Shown here piece by piece: positions 8,496 through 18,395 of a DNA stretch of 64,000 nt. The DNA is from Ralstonia thomasii. Its GTDB lineage: Bacteria; Pseudomonadota; Gammaproteobacteria; Burkholderiales; Burkholderiaceae. The notes under the pieces were generated by a model. The model was not told the origin of the DNA and did no database searches. It saw nothing but the letters and a program-made list of their open reading frames with translations. The stretch is taken from the NCBI RefSeq assembly GCF_958405895.1, contig NZ_CATZAR010000007.1. The stretch is one strand, 5' to 3'. How positions within the stretch are numbered: the stretch's first letter is position 1; every line of letters begins with the position of its first letter. The position numbers were made by a program, and so were the translations under genes.

Positions 8496-8766
8496 TCTTC
8501 TTTATTTCTTCTGTATATAAAAATAGTAGTAGTAGATAACGGTGGACCGTTTCTGTGGATAGCTGCAGAAAACGCTTTAGCGTCAACGGCTTGCGAATTG
8601 CACAACCCATCGGACAGTGTGTGCCGTTGCGTGGATGACTCGTGCAGGGCACGCCCCACCCTCTCGGCAACCATCAAAGTTATTCCCGTGCTGCGGACAA
8701 CCTGACCCCGGGCAGCCAACACAGTTGTCCCTGAAGTTCTTCACGCGCTTATCCACATATCCACAG
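8496..8766. other. oriC-like element: AT-rich tract, TAG trios, DnaA boxes
   Basis: There is no gene between 8444 and 8920. The stretch begins with an AT-rich pyrimidine-heavy tract ending in TATATAAAAA (8497-8523), then TAG TAG TAG (about 8524-8535), a GC spacer (8541-8549), and the inverse-strand DnaA box CTATCCACA (8554-8562, one mismatch). About 190 bp on lies a perfect DnaA box TTATCCACA (8749-8757) overlapped by a second, one-mismatch box (8757-8765). The order AT-rich region, DnaA-trio, GC spacer, DnaA box is that of a bacterial origin unwinding element. Neither dnaA nor rpmH is here, so it is either a displaced copy of the chromosomal origin or a DnaA-binding decoy. Confidence 0.55.
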
Positions 8767-8920
8767 CGGCAATCGCGACCATGTCCATGCGCGCAAGCGC
8801 GCTTCCAGATCGGTGCCTTTGATTGCCATCCTCCAGCATCATATTCTTGGGTAGATGCTCGGAAAACGGCCTCCAACTGGCCTGCCTTAGACGCCCGAAC
8901 CCGCTGCGACGGGGCTTGAT

Positions 8921-10057
8921 ATGGATACCAACGCAGACAGATTGCGAAAACCGGCAAGCGATGCAGCCATCGCCCACGTGCCCGTGGAGGAGCGTTATCG
9001 CACCTTGGTCGACGCGATACAGGACTATGCAATCTTCCTCCTGGATCCCACAGGTCACATTGCCAGTTGGAATGCCGGTGCCCAACGCATCAAGGGCTAT
9101 CACGCCGACGAAATCCTCGGCCAACACTTCTCGGTCTTCTATCCTGCCGAGGCAATTGCGCAGAACTATCCGGGCGAAGAACTCAAACGCGCGGCCGCCC
9201 TTGGCCGCTGGGAAGACGAAGGATGGCGCATCCGCAAGGACGGCTCGCTCTTCTGGGCCAACGTGGTGATCACTGCCCTGCGGGATGAAGACGGCGACCT
9301 GATCGGCTTTGCCAAGGTCACCCGGGACCTGACCGAGCGCGAGCGGCTCAAGCAGCTCGAGTACGCGAGCGAGCTGGCATCCCGGGTCGAAGCCACTCGC
9401 GAAGAAGAAAAGAAGCGTATTGCACGCGAGCTTCATGATGACCTCGGGCAGCAATTGACTGCGCTGAAGATGATCATCACCGCCCTGCTTGCAGATGACA
9501 GCACCACGCCGGAAGCCCTGGCGTACGCGCGCGAAAGAACACTGGCGATGAGCCATGCTATTGACCACGCGCTCGCGTCGGTCCGGCGTCTTGCCGCGGG
9601 CCTGCGGCCGACCATGCTCGACGACCTGGGGCTGCTGCCCGCGCTCGACTGGCTCGTCACCGATTTCGGACAACATACCGGCCTGCGGGTCGCACTGAAC
9701 TGCAATACGCATACGGTGGCGTTCAACGACGCCGCCTCCACCGCGCTGTTCAGGATCGTGCAGGAAGGTCTGACCAACGTTGCCCGGCATGCGACGTCGG
9801 CAACGAAAGTCGTGGTCGATCTCCGATGCGACCGGTCAAATTGCGAGCTGGCGATTCACAACGATGGCGCCGTCGTCACGCACTCCACCAAACCCGCAGC
9901 CGGGCGGCCGCCGTCATCGGGGATCGCCGGCATCCGCGAGCGCGTGCGCCGCCTGGGAGGGACTTTCGCTGCGGGGCCGCTCCCGCAAGGCGGATACCGC
10001 ATCCAGCTTGCGATTCCGCGGACAGCGATCGCGCTCGATTTGCCATCCGGTCGGTAG
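8921..10057 (+). CDS. PAS-domain sensor histidine kinase (HisKA_3, NarX-like)
   Basis: A 378-residue soluble kinase. A PAS domain spans residues about 25-140 (YAIFLLDPTGHIASWN, then RKDGSLFWANVVI). A short coiled linker leads to the HisKA_3 dimerisation box EEKKRIARELHDDLGQQL with the phospho-acceptor His. The HATPase domain contains RIVQEGLTNVARHA (N-box) and SGIAGIRERVRRLGG (G-box). No membrane segments are present, so the signal is cytoplasmic. No response regulator gene is adjacent; the NarL-type regulator at 2730 is a possible but unproven partner. Confidence 0.9.
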   Translation: MDTNADRLRKPASDAAIAHVPVEERYRTLVDAIQDYAIFLLDPTGHIASWNAGAQRIKGYHADEILGQHFSVFYPAEAIAQNYPGEELKRAAALGRWEDEGWRIRKDGSLFWANVVITALRDEDGDLIGFAKVTRDLTERERLKQLEYASELASRVEATREEEKKRIARELHDDLGQQLTALKMIITALLADDSTTPEALAYARERTLAMSHAIDHALASVRRLAAGLRPTMLDDLGLLPALDWLVTDFGQHTGLRVALNCNTHTVAFNDAASTALFRIVQEGLTNVARHATSATKVVVDLRCDRSNCELAIHNDGAVVTHSTKPAAGRPPSSGIAGIRERVRRLGGTFAAGPLPQGGYRIQLAIPRTAIALDLPSGR

Positions 10058-10456
10058 GCGTCTTCCACTCGACCGAATGGAAAGCCCACCCGTTACGTGT
10101 GGCGCATCAAGTGGGGCATTTTAGAAACGTCAATGAACGGTCGTTCTTCAACACGACCGGAGAACAGCGACGGATTCGCATATACGAACCCCATGGGCAG
10201 TGCGACGCAGAATGCCCGCGCCGCCCGCACAGCGTGCAATAGTCGTCCATGGCAATGACCTTTATCGAGAGCCGGATGTCACCGACTTCAGTATCTGTGT
10301 GACGCCCAGTTGTCGCTATCAGCGGGCGCTCATTATGTTGTCCGGGCGCGCCCTTATTTCTGTAGGTGAATACGGCAGGCGCTGTCAGCGCAGCCTGACA
10401 GCATTCGGCGCCCCAGGTTGGCGCCGGGTGAATGGCAACGGGTGCATCGGACTGGC
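10058..10456. other. Gene-free interval with an 8-bp inverted repeat
   Basis: I see no supported gene in this 399-bp gap between the convergent kinase and permease genes. It contains a perfect hairpin GCTGTCAG-N6-CTGACAGC at 10381-10402 and a GGCGCC-N7-GGCGCC palindrome just after it. These may end transcription of the permease, although no T run follows. Confidence 0.5.
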
Positions 10457-11827
10457 TCAGGCGGAGCGAGCCGACCAGATCTTTTTACGGTTCAGCAGCA
10501 GCGGAATGACACCGATGGCGATGCCGCCCATGCCCACCACATTGGTGACCCAGTCGAAGGTCGGGATGCTGTAGAGCGCAATGAAGAAGAGGAAGAGCCC
10601 ACTTGCCACCGGCCAGATGACATGGGTGATGGCGACCCACGGCCCCTGCGTCAGCACCTTGCGGTAGTACCAGCCGCAAGCCAGCCCGGTGAGCCCGAGG
10701 TAGAAGCAGATCTGGAAGCCGATGGCGGTAATCGAATCCTGCAGGATGACGTTGATCGTCGGCAGATAAGACGACACGAACAGCAGTGCGAGCCCCGTCA
10801 GCCAGATGAAGAAGATGGCGATGTGCGGCGTGCGCCAAACCGGATGCAGGCGCGCATAGCGCGCGTGCAGTGCGCCGTCGCGGCTTTTGGCAAAGAGCGT
10901 GCGCGTGAACTGCAGCATCTGGGTTTCGACGGTTCCCACCGTGCTCAGCAAGACCGCGACGATCGCGACGTAGCCCCAGGTCGGCCCAAACAGCTTCTCT
11001 GCAATGGCGAAGATGATGTTCGTGTTGTAGTGCTGGATCTCGGCATCGGACAGCCCGAGCTGCGTGATGACGATGAAGACAAGGAAGAACACCATCAAGA
11101 ACACCATCGACCAGAACGCGGCGCGGCCGGGCGTGCGGTTCGCGTCGCGCGTCTCTTCGCTGAGGTTCATCGTCACGTCCCAGCCGTAAAAGAAGAAGAT
11201 CGCCACCAACGCGCCGTTGGCGAACAGCTTGGGTGTGAACGCGAAAGGCCAGAACCAGACCCACGAGAACGGGTGCTGCGGCGTACGCGGAAACACCATG
11301 AAACTCGCGACGATGATCCCCAGCAGAATGACACCCTCGACAATCGTCATCAGCACCTGCACGTAGCTGGTGAGCTTGATGCCCTTGACGACCACCACGC
11401 TGACAAACGTGAGCCATGCCGCCGCGATCAACGTCACGTAGTGCACGTTGTTCATCATGGGCCGATCAAAGATGAGCAGCGTGGCATTTGCCGCCGGAAT
11501 CATGGCAGACACCATGAACACGCAGCACAGCACCAGCAGCGCCCAGCCGGCAAAGAAGCCGAGTGCGCGCCCGAATACCATGCTCACCCACGAATACGAG
11601 GTGCCGGCACTCGCCAGGGCACGGTTCATGTTGATGAACGCGTACGCGATGCCAAACATGATGAGCCCGCACACCAGGATACTGGCCGGCGACTGCGTGC
11701 CGGCCGTCCCGATGATGGTGGAAGTCGTGATCTCGATGCTGTAGGCCGGGGCAGTACCGGCGATGCCCATGATCACCGATTCAACGATACCCAGGGAATC
11801 GGCATTGAGCTTGGCGGATTGGTCCAT
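10457..11827 (-). CDS. APC-superfamily amino acid permease
   Basis: A 456-residue inner-membrane protein with about 12 hydrophobic segments. Typical APC features are SVIMGIAGTAPAYSIEI in the first helix (the unwound substrate site) and MNRALASAGTSYSWVS in the second. Members import amino acids or related amines with protons. The substrate cannot be named from sequence. It is transcribed alone; the 274 bp upstream hold no recognised gene. Confidence 0.88.
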   Translation of the reverse strand: MDQSAKLNADSLGIVESVIMGIAGTAPAYSIEITTSTIIGTAGTQSPASILVCGLIMFGIAYAFINMNRALASAGTSYSWVSMVFGRALGFFAGWALLVLCCVFMVSAMIPAANATLLIFDRPMMNNVHYVTLIAAAWLTFVSVVVVKGIKLTSYVQVLMTIVEGVILLGIIVASFMVFPRTPQHPFSWVWFWPFAFTPKLFANGALVAIFFFYGWDVTMNLSEETRDANRTPGRAAFWSMVFLMVFFLVFIVITQLGLSDAEIQHYNTNIIFAIAEKLFGPTWGYVAIVAVLLSTVGTVETQMLQFTRTLFAKSRDGALHARYARLHPVWRTPHIAIFFIWLTGLALLFVSSYLPTINVILQDSITAIGFQICFYLGLTGLACGWYYRKVLTQGPWVAITHVIWPVASGLFLFFIALYSIPTFDWVTNVVGMGGIAIGVIPLLLNRKKIWSARSA

Positions 11828-12101
11828 GGATGCGCGACTCCCAGTCGAGATTGGGGGGCAATAGACCGATTTTTACCCTGTGCCGGATAGGCGGGCAATA
11901 GGGGCGTCTCTGGGCTGGAGCGGTGTCGTGGACGTGGGTTCTGGCAAGCCTTTGCTCTGTATGGCCAAGACGCTCGGAAAGAGCCAAGCCTGAAAATATC
12001 GACCGGGCAGCACATGCGCGCGCCCCTATCCCCTTTTGAGCTGGGTCGATACGGGACCAGGAATGCCGTCATGGTTGGGCGTGCAGCGGCGTTCTCGCGC
12101 T

Positions 12102-12410
12102 CTACATGGCCTCGTTGCAGGCGTGACGTCTTCCGGGCCCGAGCTGGTAAGTCGAGCACCAATCCATCATGAGATGACGCATCAACAGTGCCGGGTCCGC
12201 GATCTCGAGAATGAGACGACGTAGCACGCGTTTGCGCATGTGCTCTTCGTCCAGCACCCACGGAGCGCTGACCTCGCTGAGATGCCGCGCGATCGCATCG
12301 CAGTGGTCGGCACCTTCCGGAAGGCCCAGGCGTGCAGCCAGCAAGCCGGCAACGACGTCATCGATCTCTACGTCCAGGTGCTTCGCGTCAATGGTGAGTT
12401 GCAGCTTCAT
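12102..12410 (-). CDS. Hypothetical protein (102 aa) beside groEL
   Basis: A 102-residue protein starting MKLQLTIDAKHLDVEID, then a helical region with the conserved-looking stretch MRKRVLRRLILEIADPALL. No family is recognised and there is no signal peptide. It is on the same strand as groES-groEL and begins 110 bp after groEL, beyond a hairpin, so it may have its own promoter. Confidence 0.5.
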   Translation of the reverse strand: MKLQLTIDAKHLDVEIDDVVAGLLAARLGLPEGADHCDAIARHLSEVSAPWVLDEEHMRKRVLRRLILEIADPALLMRHLMMDWCSTYQLGPGRRHACNEAM

Positions 12411-12477
12411 GGGCGTGATCGAACCTCAAAAAGCCGGCACCGCAACGGGGATAGCGGCGCCGGAATGCAGTTGCACC

Positions 12478-12493
12478 GGCCGGCGAACCGGCC
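12478..12493 (-). terminator. Hairpin after groEL
   Basis: Perfect GC-only inverted repeat GGCCGG-N4-CCGGCC 26 bp after the groEL stop. There is no T run, so it may be a weak or Rho-assisted terminator. Confidence 0.45.
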
Positions 12494-12519
12494 AGTCGAT
12501 GGCAGCACAACTGCGTGGT

Positions 12520-14142
<1,623 letters not shown>

Positions 14143-14239
14143 GTTTGTTGCTCCGGATAAGTCGTTGACTCAACACGTCGCGAACAACCGGCCTATTTGC
14201 GGTGTCCTGTCCGGCAGTGTCCGCGAGCGGCTCGAGGCT

Positions 14240-14557
14240 TCAGGCGGCCTTGGCAACCGCCTCGGCGTGGGTTTCGATGACGCCCATGACGTCTTCTTCA
14301 CGCATGACGAGGAGTTCCTCGCCATCGACCTTGACGGTCTGCCCGGCGTACTTGCCGAACAGCACCTGGTCACCGACCTTCAATTGGAGTTCGCGCTGCG
14401 TGCCGTCCTGAAGCAGGCGGCCCGTGCCGACCGCAATGACTTCACCTTGCTCGGGTTTTTCTGCGGCGGAATCAGGAATCACGATGCCCGAGGCCGTCGT
14501 CCGTTGCTGTTCGATTCGCTTGACGATAACCCGGTCGTAGAGGGGACGAATCTTCAT
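14240..14557 (-). CDS. groES: Co-chaperonin GroES
   Basis: A 105-residue heptameric lid partner of GroEL. MKIRPLYDRVIVKR and the mobile loop around TTASGIVIPDSAAEKP are standard, as is GKYAGQTVKVDGEELLVMREEDVMGV. The protein carries about nine extra residues after the usual end (ETHAEAVAKAA). The start at 14557 is chosen because AGGAG lies 6 bases upstream, while an ATG two codons earlier would abut that site. It heads the leftward groES-groEL operon. Confidence 0.95.
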   Translation of the reverse strand: MKIRPLYDRVIVKRIEQQRTTASGIVIPDSAAEKPEQGEVIAVGTGRLLQDGTQRELQLKVGDQVLFGKYAGQTVKVDGEELLVMREEDVMGVIETHAEAVAKAA

Positions 14558-14667
14558 TTCCATCTCCTGAGCGATAGATCACCAAAAAAGGGAATCCGGC
14601 TTGCGCGCCGTTCAAGCATGGCGCCTGAACGGGGCTGACAAACCGTGCCAAATGCTTGGCGGATTGC

Positions 14668-14697
14668 AAAATAGAAGCGCTCCGCGGCGACTTCAAG
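14668..14697 (-). promoter_or_regulatory. Sigma-32-like heat-shock promoter for groES-groEL
   Basis: On the minus strand CTTGAAG (14697-14691) is followed after about 15 bp by TTCTATTT (14675-14668), resembling the RpoH consensus CTTGAAA / CCCCATNT. It lies 110 bp upstream of groES. Confidence 0.5.
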
Positions 14698-14731
14698 AGG
14701 CTCGCGAACGGCGTGTTTGTAACAAAATGTT

Positions 14732-15376
14732 TCACGGCAACAGGATGCGCCGGACGGCTCCAAGGCGGTAGACCGTACGGCTGCGTACCGGCCGGTGGCG
14801 CGGTAGTTGGCGGGGGATTGGAAGGACAGGACAGGGCGGCTCGCGTCCACCATCCGGGCCGAGCGTATCGTCCGGCTCCTCAAGCGCCTGCCACACGCCA
14901 CCCTTGACGGGCCGGAACAGCCAGCGCAGGTAGCCTTCGTTCGCTGCAATCTGCATCAACTCGGCACGATCGGGGGCGCCATCGATGAGTGCCTCGTCCG
15001 CCGATGCACCCTCGTAATCGCCGAATGCCTGACGGCATGCCAGCGCTTCACCTGCGGATGCGCCCACCACGTTGCAACCGCGTCGCTCGACACGCTCAAG
15101 ATCCCATGCGCCGAGCTGCCAGGCGGCGTCGAGCAGCGCCTCGTCAACGGCTTCGACGCTCTGCCAGGCGTGCGTTAGTTGAATGGCCGAGCCCGGTACG
15201 GAGCGCGGTGGAATGTCGACTCCCGGCAACACGAGCGGGCTGGCGCGGCGAAATCCATGCCAATGCAGGATCGCCACGAGCGGCGTATTCAGGCGCCGGG
15301 CCGCTGTCACGGTCACCGCGACCAACGGCAGACGCACCGCGTCCATCTGTTCATGCACTGTGCTGAAAAGGTCCAT
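14732..15376 (-). CDS. Hypothetical protein between heat-shock operons (214 aa)
   Basis: A 214-residue protein starting MDLFSTVHEQMDAVRLPLVAV. No domain is recognised. A compact N-terminal half (VTAARRLNTPLVAILHWHGF) is followed by a helical middle and a C-terminal tail rich in Arg and Pro. The start has GGAGG 5 bases upstream. It sits between groES and the rightward hsp20 genes and reads toward groES, ending about 35 bp before the predicted groES promoter. It could encode a heat-shock accessory factor, but nothing in the sequence proves that. Confidence 0.6.
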   Translation of the reverse strand: MDLFSTVHEQMDAVRLPLVAVTVTAARRLNTPLVAILHWHGFRRASPLVLPGVDIPPRSVPGSAIQLTHAWQSVEAVDEALLDAAWQLGAWDLERVERRGCNVVGASAGEALACRQAFGDYEGASADEALIDGAPDRAELMQIAANEGYLRWLFRPVKGGVWQALEEPDDTLGPDGGREPPCPVLPIPRQLPRHRPVRSRTVYRLGAVRRILLP

Positions 15377-15406
15377 GAAGCCTCCGAATGATGTGTCCAA
15401 TGGCCT

Positions 15407-15434
15407 CTTGAAATTTCTGCCTGCTTCCCTATTT
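15407..15434 (+). promoter_or_regulatory. Sigma-32 heat-shock promoter for the hsp20 pair
   Basis: CTTGAAA (15407-15413), 13-bp spacer, CCCTATTT (15427-15434). This differs from the RpoH consensus CTTGAAA / CCCCATNT at one position and lies 132 bp before the first hsp20 start. Confidence 0.75.
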
Positions 15435-15565
15435 TAGGTTTCGTCAATGCAGTCGCGGTTCTCGCGCTGCGTGTTTCGATTTGTGTGTCAGTGGCCCACC
15501 ACGGACGGATGAACTGGAGCGCGTAGTTCGGTTCAATCTCCGTGCGGGCCCTTCAGGAGCCAGCC

Positions 15566-16009
15566 ATGAGCGATCTGTTTTTTGGCACCGATCTGCTGGG
15601 CGAATTTGATCGCCTGCAACGGCAGATGGCCACTCTCTTTGCGGGGGCACCCGCCAGCCTGCGCGCCACGCGCCTGGGCACCTTTCCACCTGTCAACATT
15701 GGCAGCACCGATGACTCGGTCGAGATCGTCGCGTTCGCCCCGGGGCTGGACCCCGCGCAGATCGATGTCTCGATCGACAAGGGGCTGCTCACGATCAGCG
15801 GCGAGCGCAAGCGCCCGGATTTCGAGATGACCGACGACACGCGCGTGTATGCCGACGAGCGTTTCACCGGCGCGTTCCGCCGCGTGATTGAGTTGCCACA
15901 GGACGTCGACCCCGACAAGGTCAATGCACGGTACGTCAACGGCTGCCTGACCATCAGCGTCGGCAAGTCGGAGGCATCGAAGCCGCGTCAGATCACAGTG
16001 CAAGGCTGA
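15566..16009 (+). CDS. Small heat-shock protein Hsp20 (alpha-crystallin), first copy
   Basis: A 147-residue ATP-independent holdase. The alpha-crystallin domain spans about residues 40-135, with VEIVAFAPGLDPAQIDVSI, the AFRRVIELPQDVD beta-6/7 region and NGCLTISVGK. The C-terminal ITV matches the I-x-I/V motif that docks neighbouring subunits. The start follows AGGAG (15555-15559). A second hsp20 gene follows 33 bp downstream, and the pair shares the sigma-32 promoter at 15407. Confidence 0.92.
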   Translation: MSDLFFGTDLLGEFDRLQRQMATLFAGAPASLRATRLGTFPPVNIGSTDDSVEIVAFAPGLDPAQIDVSIDKGLLTISGERKRPDFEMTDDTRVYADERFTGAFRRVIELPQDVDPDKVNARYVNGCLTISVGKSEASKPRQITVQG

Positions 16010-16042
16010 GCCACAGCTTGCCCAAGCATGAAGGAGCCCATC

Positions 16043-16462
16043 ATGAACGACACCGCACAATTGGCGACCCAGGCGCAGCCGGGTCGTGCCACGGTCGCAA
16101 AGCAGCCGGCGGAGCAACCCGCCGCACGCCAGACGCACCTGGCGCCGCCTGTCGACATCTTCGAAAACCGCCAGGGCATCACGCTGTTTGCCGACCTGCC
16201 GGGCGTGCCGCGCGAGAAGCTCGATATTCGCGTGCAGGATGGCACCCTCACGGTCGATGCCGAACTGATGGTGCCCACCCCGTCAGGTCTGCGTCTGCAG
16301 CATGGCGAAGTTCGGCACCCGCATTTCTCGCGCACCTTTGTGCTGAGCCCGGACTTTGACGCTTCGCGCATCGATGCGCAGTTGCGCGACGGCGTTCTCA
16401 AGCTGACCATCCCGCGCCGCGACGAGGCGAAGCCGCGGCGTATCGAAGTCCACGCCGGCTGA
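16043..16462 (+). CDS. Small heat-shock protein Hsp20, second copy
   Basis: A 139-residue Hsp20. A polar N-terminus is followed by the alpha-crystallin domain (FENRQGITLFADLPGVPREKLDIRV region to DGVLKLTIPRR) and a C-terminal IEV motif. The ATG at 16043 is preferred because AAGGAG lies 8 bases upstream; an ATG five codons earlier contains that site. It shares only general identity with the preceding copy, so the two may form mixed assemblies, as the paired class A and B sHSPs of related bacteria do. Confidence 0.9.
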   Translation: MNDTAQLATQAQPGRATVAKQPAEQPAARQTHLAPPVDIFENRQGITLFADLPGVPREKLDIRVQDGTLTVDAELMVPTPSGLRLQHGEVRHPHFSRTFVLSPDFDASRIDAQLRDGVLKLTIPRRDEAKPRRIEVHAG

Positions 16463-16568
16463 GCGCATCACCGGCCGCTGTTTTGCCTTGCAAGCGGGCG
16501 CGCTCCTTGCGCGCCTGCATTTGGCACCGTGCCCCCTGGTTACGGATGTTGGTTACTCGGAGACAAAG

Positions 16569-16814
16569 ATGCTGAGTGCACACGAATTTGCCACCCTGAT
16601 GTTGATCACTCAGTCACCCGAGCAGGTCGACATGAACCGCGCTGAATTGGATGCGTTGCTGGAGCGGCAAGTGGTCATGCTCGAACGCTCCGCCGAAGGG
16701 CACCGCCGCCGTGCGCGGCTGACCGATACCGGACGCTCCGTGCTACGGGCGTTGAATGCGGTCGATCGTCAAAAACGCGTTGCACCGGGATCCGCTCGCC
16801 GGGACGCCGACTAG
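16569..16814 (+). CDS. Small winged-helix-like hypothetical protein (81 aa)
   Basis: An 81-residue protein starting MLSAHEFATLMLI with GGAGA 8 bases upstream. The segment MNRAELDALLERQVVMLERSAEGHRRRARLTDTGRSVL looks like the recognition helix and wing of MarR-type regulators; the dimerisation helices are missing. It follows the hsp20 pair by 106 bp on the same strand and may be co-expressed with it. Either a minimal regulator or a degenerate one. Confidence 0.55.
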   Translation: MLSAHEFATLMLITQSPEQVDMNRAELDALLERQVVMLERSAEGHRRRARLTDTGRSVLRALNAVDRQKRVAPGSARRDAD

Positions 16815-16941
16815 CCTGTGACTTTGCAGGCGCATCTCTCGATCCAAGGCAGAACACCCGGCGCTCAGGCGCGTTCGTTGCGTTGCCGTTCGCTCCACCT
16901 ACGCCACGCCTTGCCGTCTGCCGGGCGCCACAACCCCTGCG

Positions 16942-18258
16942 CTACCACGTGTACGGGAAGCGAAGCGTAAAGACGTAGTTCGGCGCGTCCGGCGTCAGGC
17001 CCATGGCCAGCGTGGCGCTGATCGACAAGTTCTTGGTCAGCACATGGCTGATCCCGAACGTCATCGTGCCTACGTTGGTTTTGCTGCCCACCACCGACTG
17101 TTCGGCGCCACCCTCTGGGGTGATGCGCGTGTTGCCGGAGAATGCGGTGCTGTAAGCCATCGTCAGCGCCGTGCGGTCGTTCAGCGCCAATGCAAGGCCT
17201 CCGCCCAAGGTGATGGTATCGCCCAGCTTGACCTTGCCCGGCTGCACCACGCCTTCGGTCGAGGAGATGTCAGCAAACGAGCGCGGCACGTAGTACGTGT
17301 AGCTGGCATTGGCAAACAACACCACCGGGTCGTACGTCTTCAGGAAAGACATGCCCAGCGTGCCGCTCCAGACACCGTTGCCGGTCGGCAGTTGCTGGTC
17401 GATGATCAGGTTGTTGTTATTGCTGTCGGCATGGATCAGCTTGATGCCAAACGGTGAACGCCCGGTCGGTGCACGCACGCGAAAGCTGCCGACAATGTCC
17501 GGCAAATCCGCTGACTCTTTGACGAGCTGATAGTAGATGCCGGCACTCACATCGCCCAAGCCCGCGGACGTCTTGTCTGCCTCGCTGACGGTGCTCGATG
17601 CCCCACCCGCACCGCCGCTGAAGAACGTGCTGGAGCGATACACGGCCGGCACTGTGAAATCCGCGCTCAGCCGATCGCTGAAGCCATAGCGGCCGGTGAC
17701 GTCGAAGGTCGTGACATTGGCCTTGGTCTGGACCAGGTTGATCTGCCCGAGAAAGATCGCATCCAGCGCCAGAAAGCCCGACAGCGCGAGGTTGCGGCGG
17801 TCGTAGTAGCTGTAGCTGATGCCGGTATCGATTGTGAAACGTCGCTCAAACAGCGGCGCGTGCTCGGATTGAAAGACAAGGTCCTTGCTCTGGATGCGAG
17901 GCTTGTCGTTGGGGTCGGGGCGGGCGGCGGTTGTGCTTTCCGACGCAGGCGCCGTGTTGCCGGATTGGGCGACCAGCGCAGACGACGGCGATTGTGTTGC
18001 CGTGGTTGCGCCCGCAGCGGATGCCTGTGCGTTGCTGGCACCAACGCCACGCCCGCGCACGCGCACCAGCTCCAGGTCGCCGACGCGCTCTTCCAATGCA
18101 TCAATGATCTTCTGCTGCCGCTCGATGATGCGCTGCAGGCGCGCCAGGCGCGCGTCAAAGGAGTCTGCGGCAGCCGGTGCCGATTGCGCTTCGGCCGCCG
18201 CAGGAAGCAACAACCAACATGCCACTGCCCACGCCACTGCCGTGCGTCGGTGTCCCAT
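16942..18258 (-). CDS. fapF: FapF-like outer-membrane amyloid secretion channel
   Basis: A 438-residue protein: signal peptide (to AAAEAQS), a heptad-patterned coiled coil at residues about 33-62 (LARLQRIIERQQKIIDALEE), a low-complexity Ala/Ser/Thr linker, then an amphipathic beta-barrel ending in a C-terminal Trp (RFPYTW). This layout is that of FapF, the trimeric channel that exports functional-amyloid subunits, whose N-terminal coiled coil gates the pore. The ATG at 18258 follows GGGGGGA. It is the last gene of the six-gene operon, the place fapF occupies in Pseudomonas. Confidence 0.8.
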   Translation of the reverse strand: MGHRRTAVAWAVACWLLLPAAAEAQSAPAAADSFDARLARLQRIIERQQKIIDALEERVGDLELVRVRGRGVGASNAQASAAGATTATQSPSSALVAQSGNTAPASESTTAARPDPNDKPRIQSKDLVFQSEHAPLFERRFTIDTGISYSYYDRRNLALSGFLALDAIFLGQINLVQTKANVTTFDVTGRYGFSDRLSADFTVPAVYRSSTFFSGGAGGASSTVSEADKTSAGLGDVSAGIYYQLVKESADLPDIVGSFRVRAPTGRSPFGIKLIHADSNNNNLIIDQQLPTGNGVWSGTLGMSFLKTYDPVVLFANASYTYYVPRSFADISSTEGVVQPGKVKLGDTITLGGGLALALNDRTALTMAYSTAFSGNTRITPEGGAEQSVVGSKTNVGTMTFGISHVLTKNLSISATLAMGLTPDAPNYVFTLRFPYTW

Positions 18259-18395
18259 GTTTCCCCCCGGAAAGCAAGGCGGAGGCTGAAGAGCCTCCAT
18301 TTCAGCGCACCGGCCCTATTGCCGGGCGCCGCCTCTCACTGCCTGCCTGTGTGTTCTTTTATTGCGTCGTTATAGGGAATTCTGCATCGGCACGT

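Noticed and set aside
8905..10057. Kinase at 8921 and regulator at 2730 as one two-component pair
   Set aside because: They are over 5 kb apart with unrelated genes between; sequence alone does not link them.
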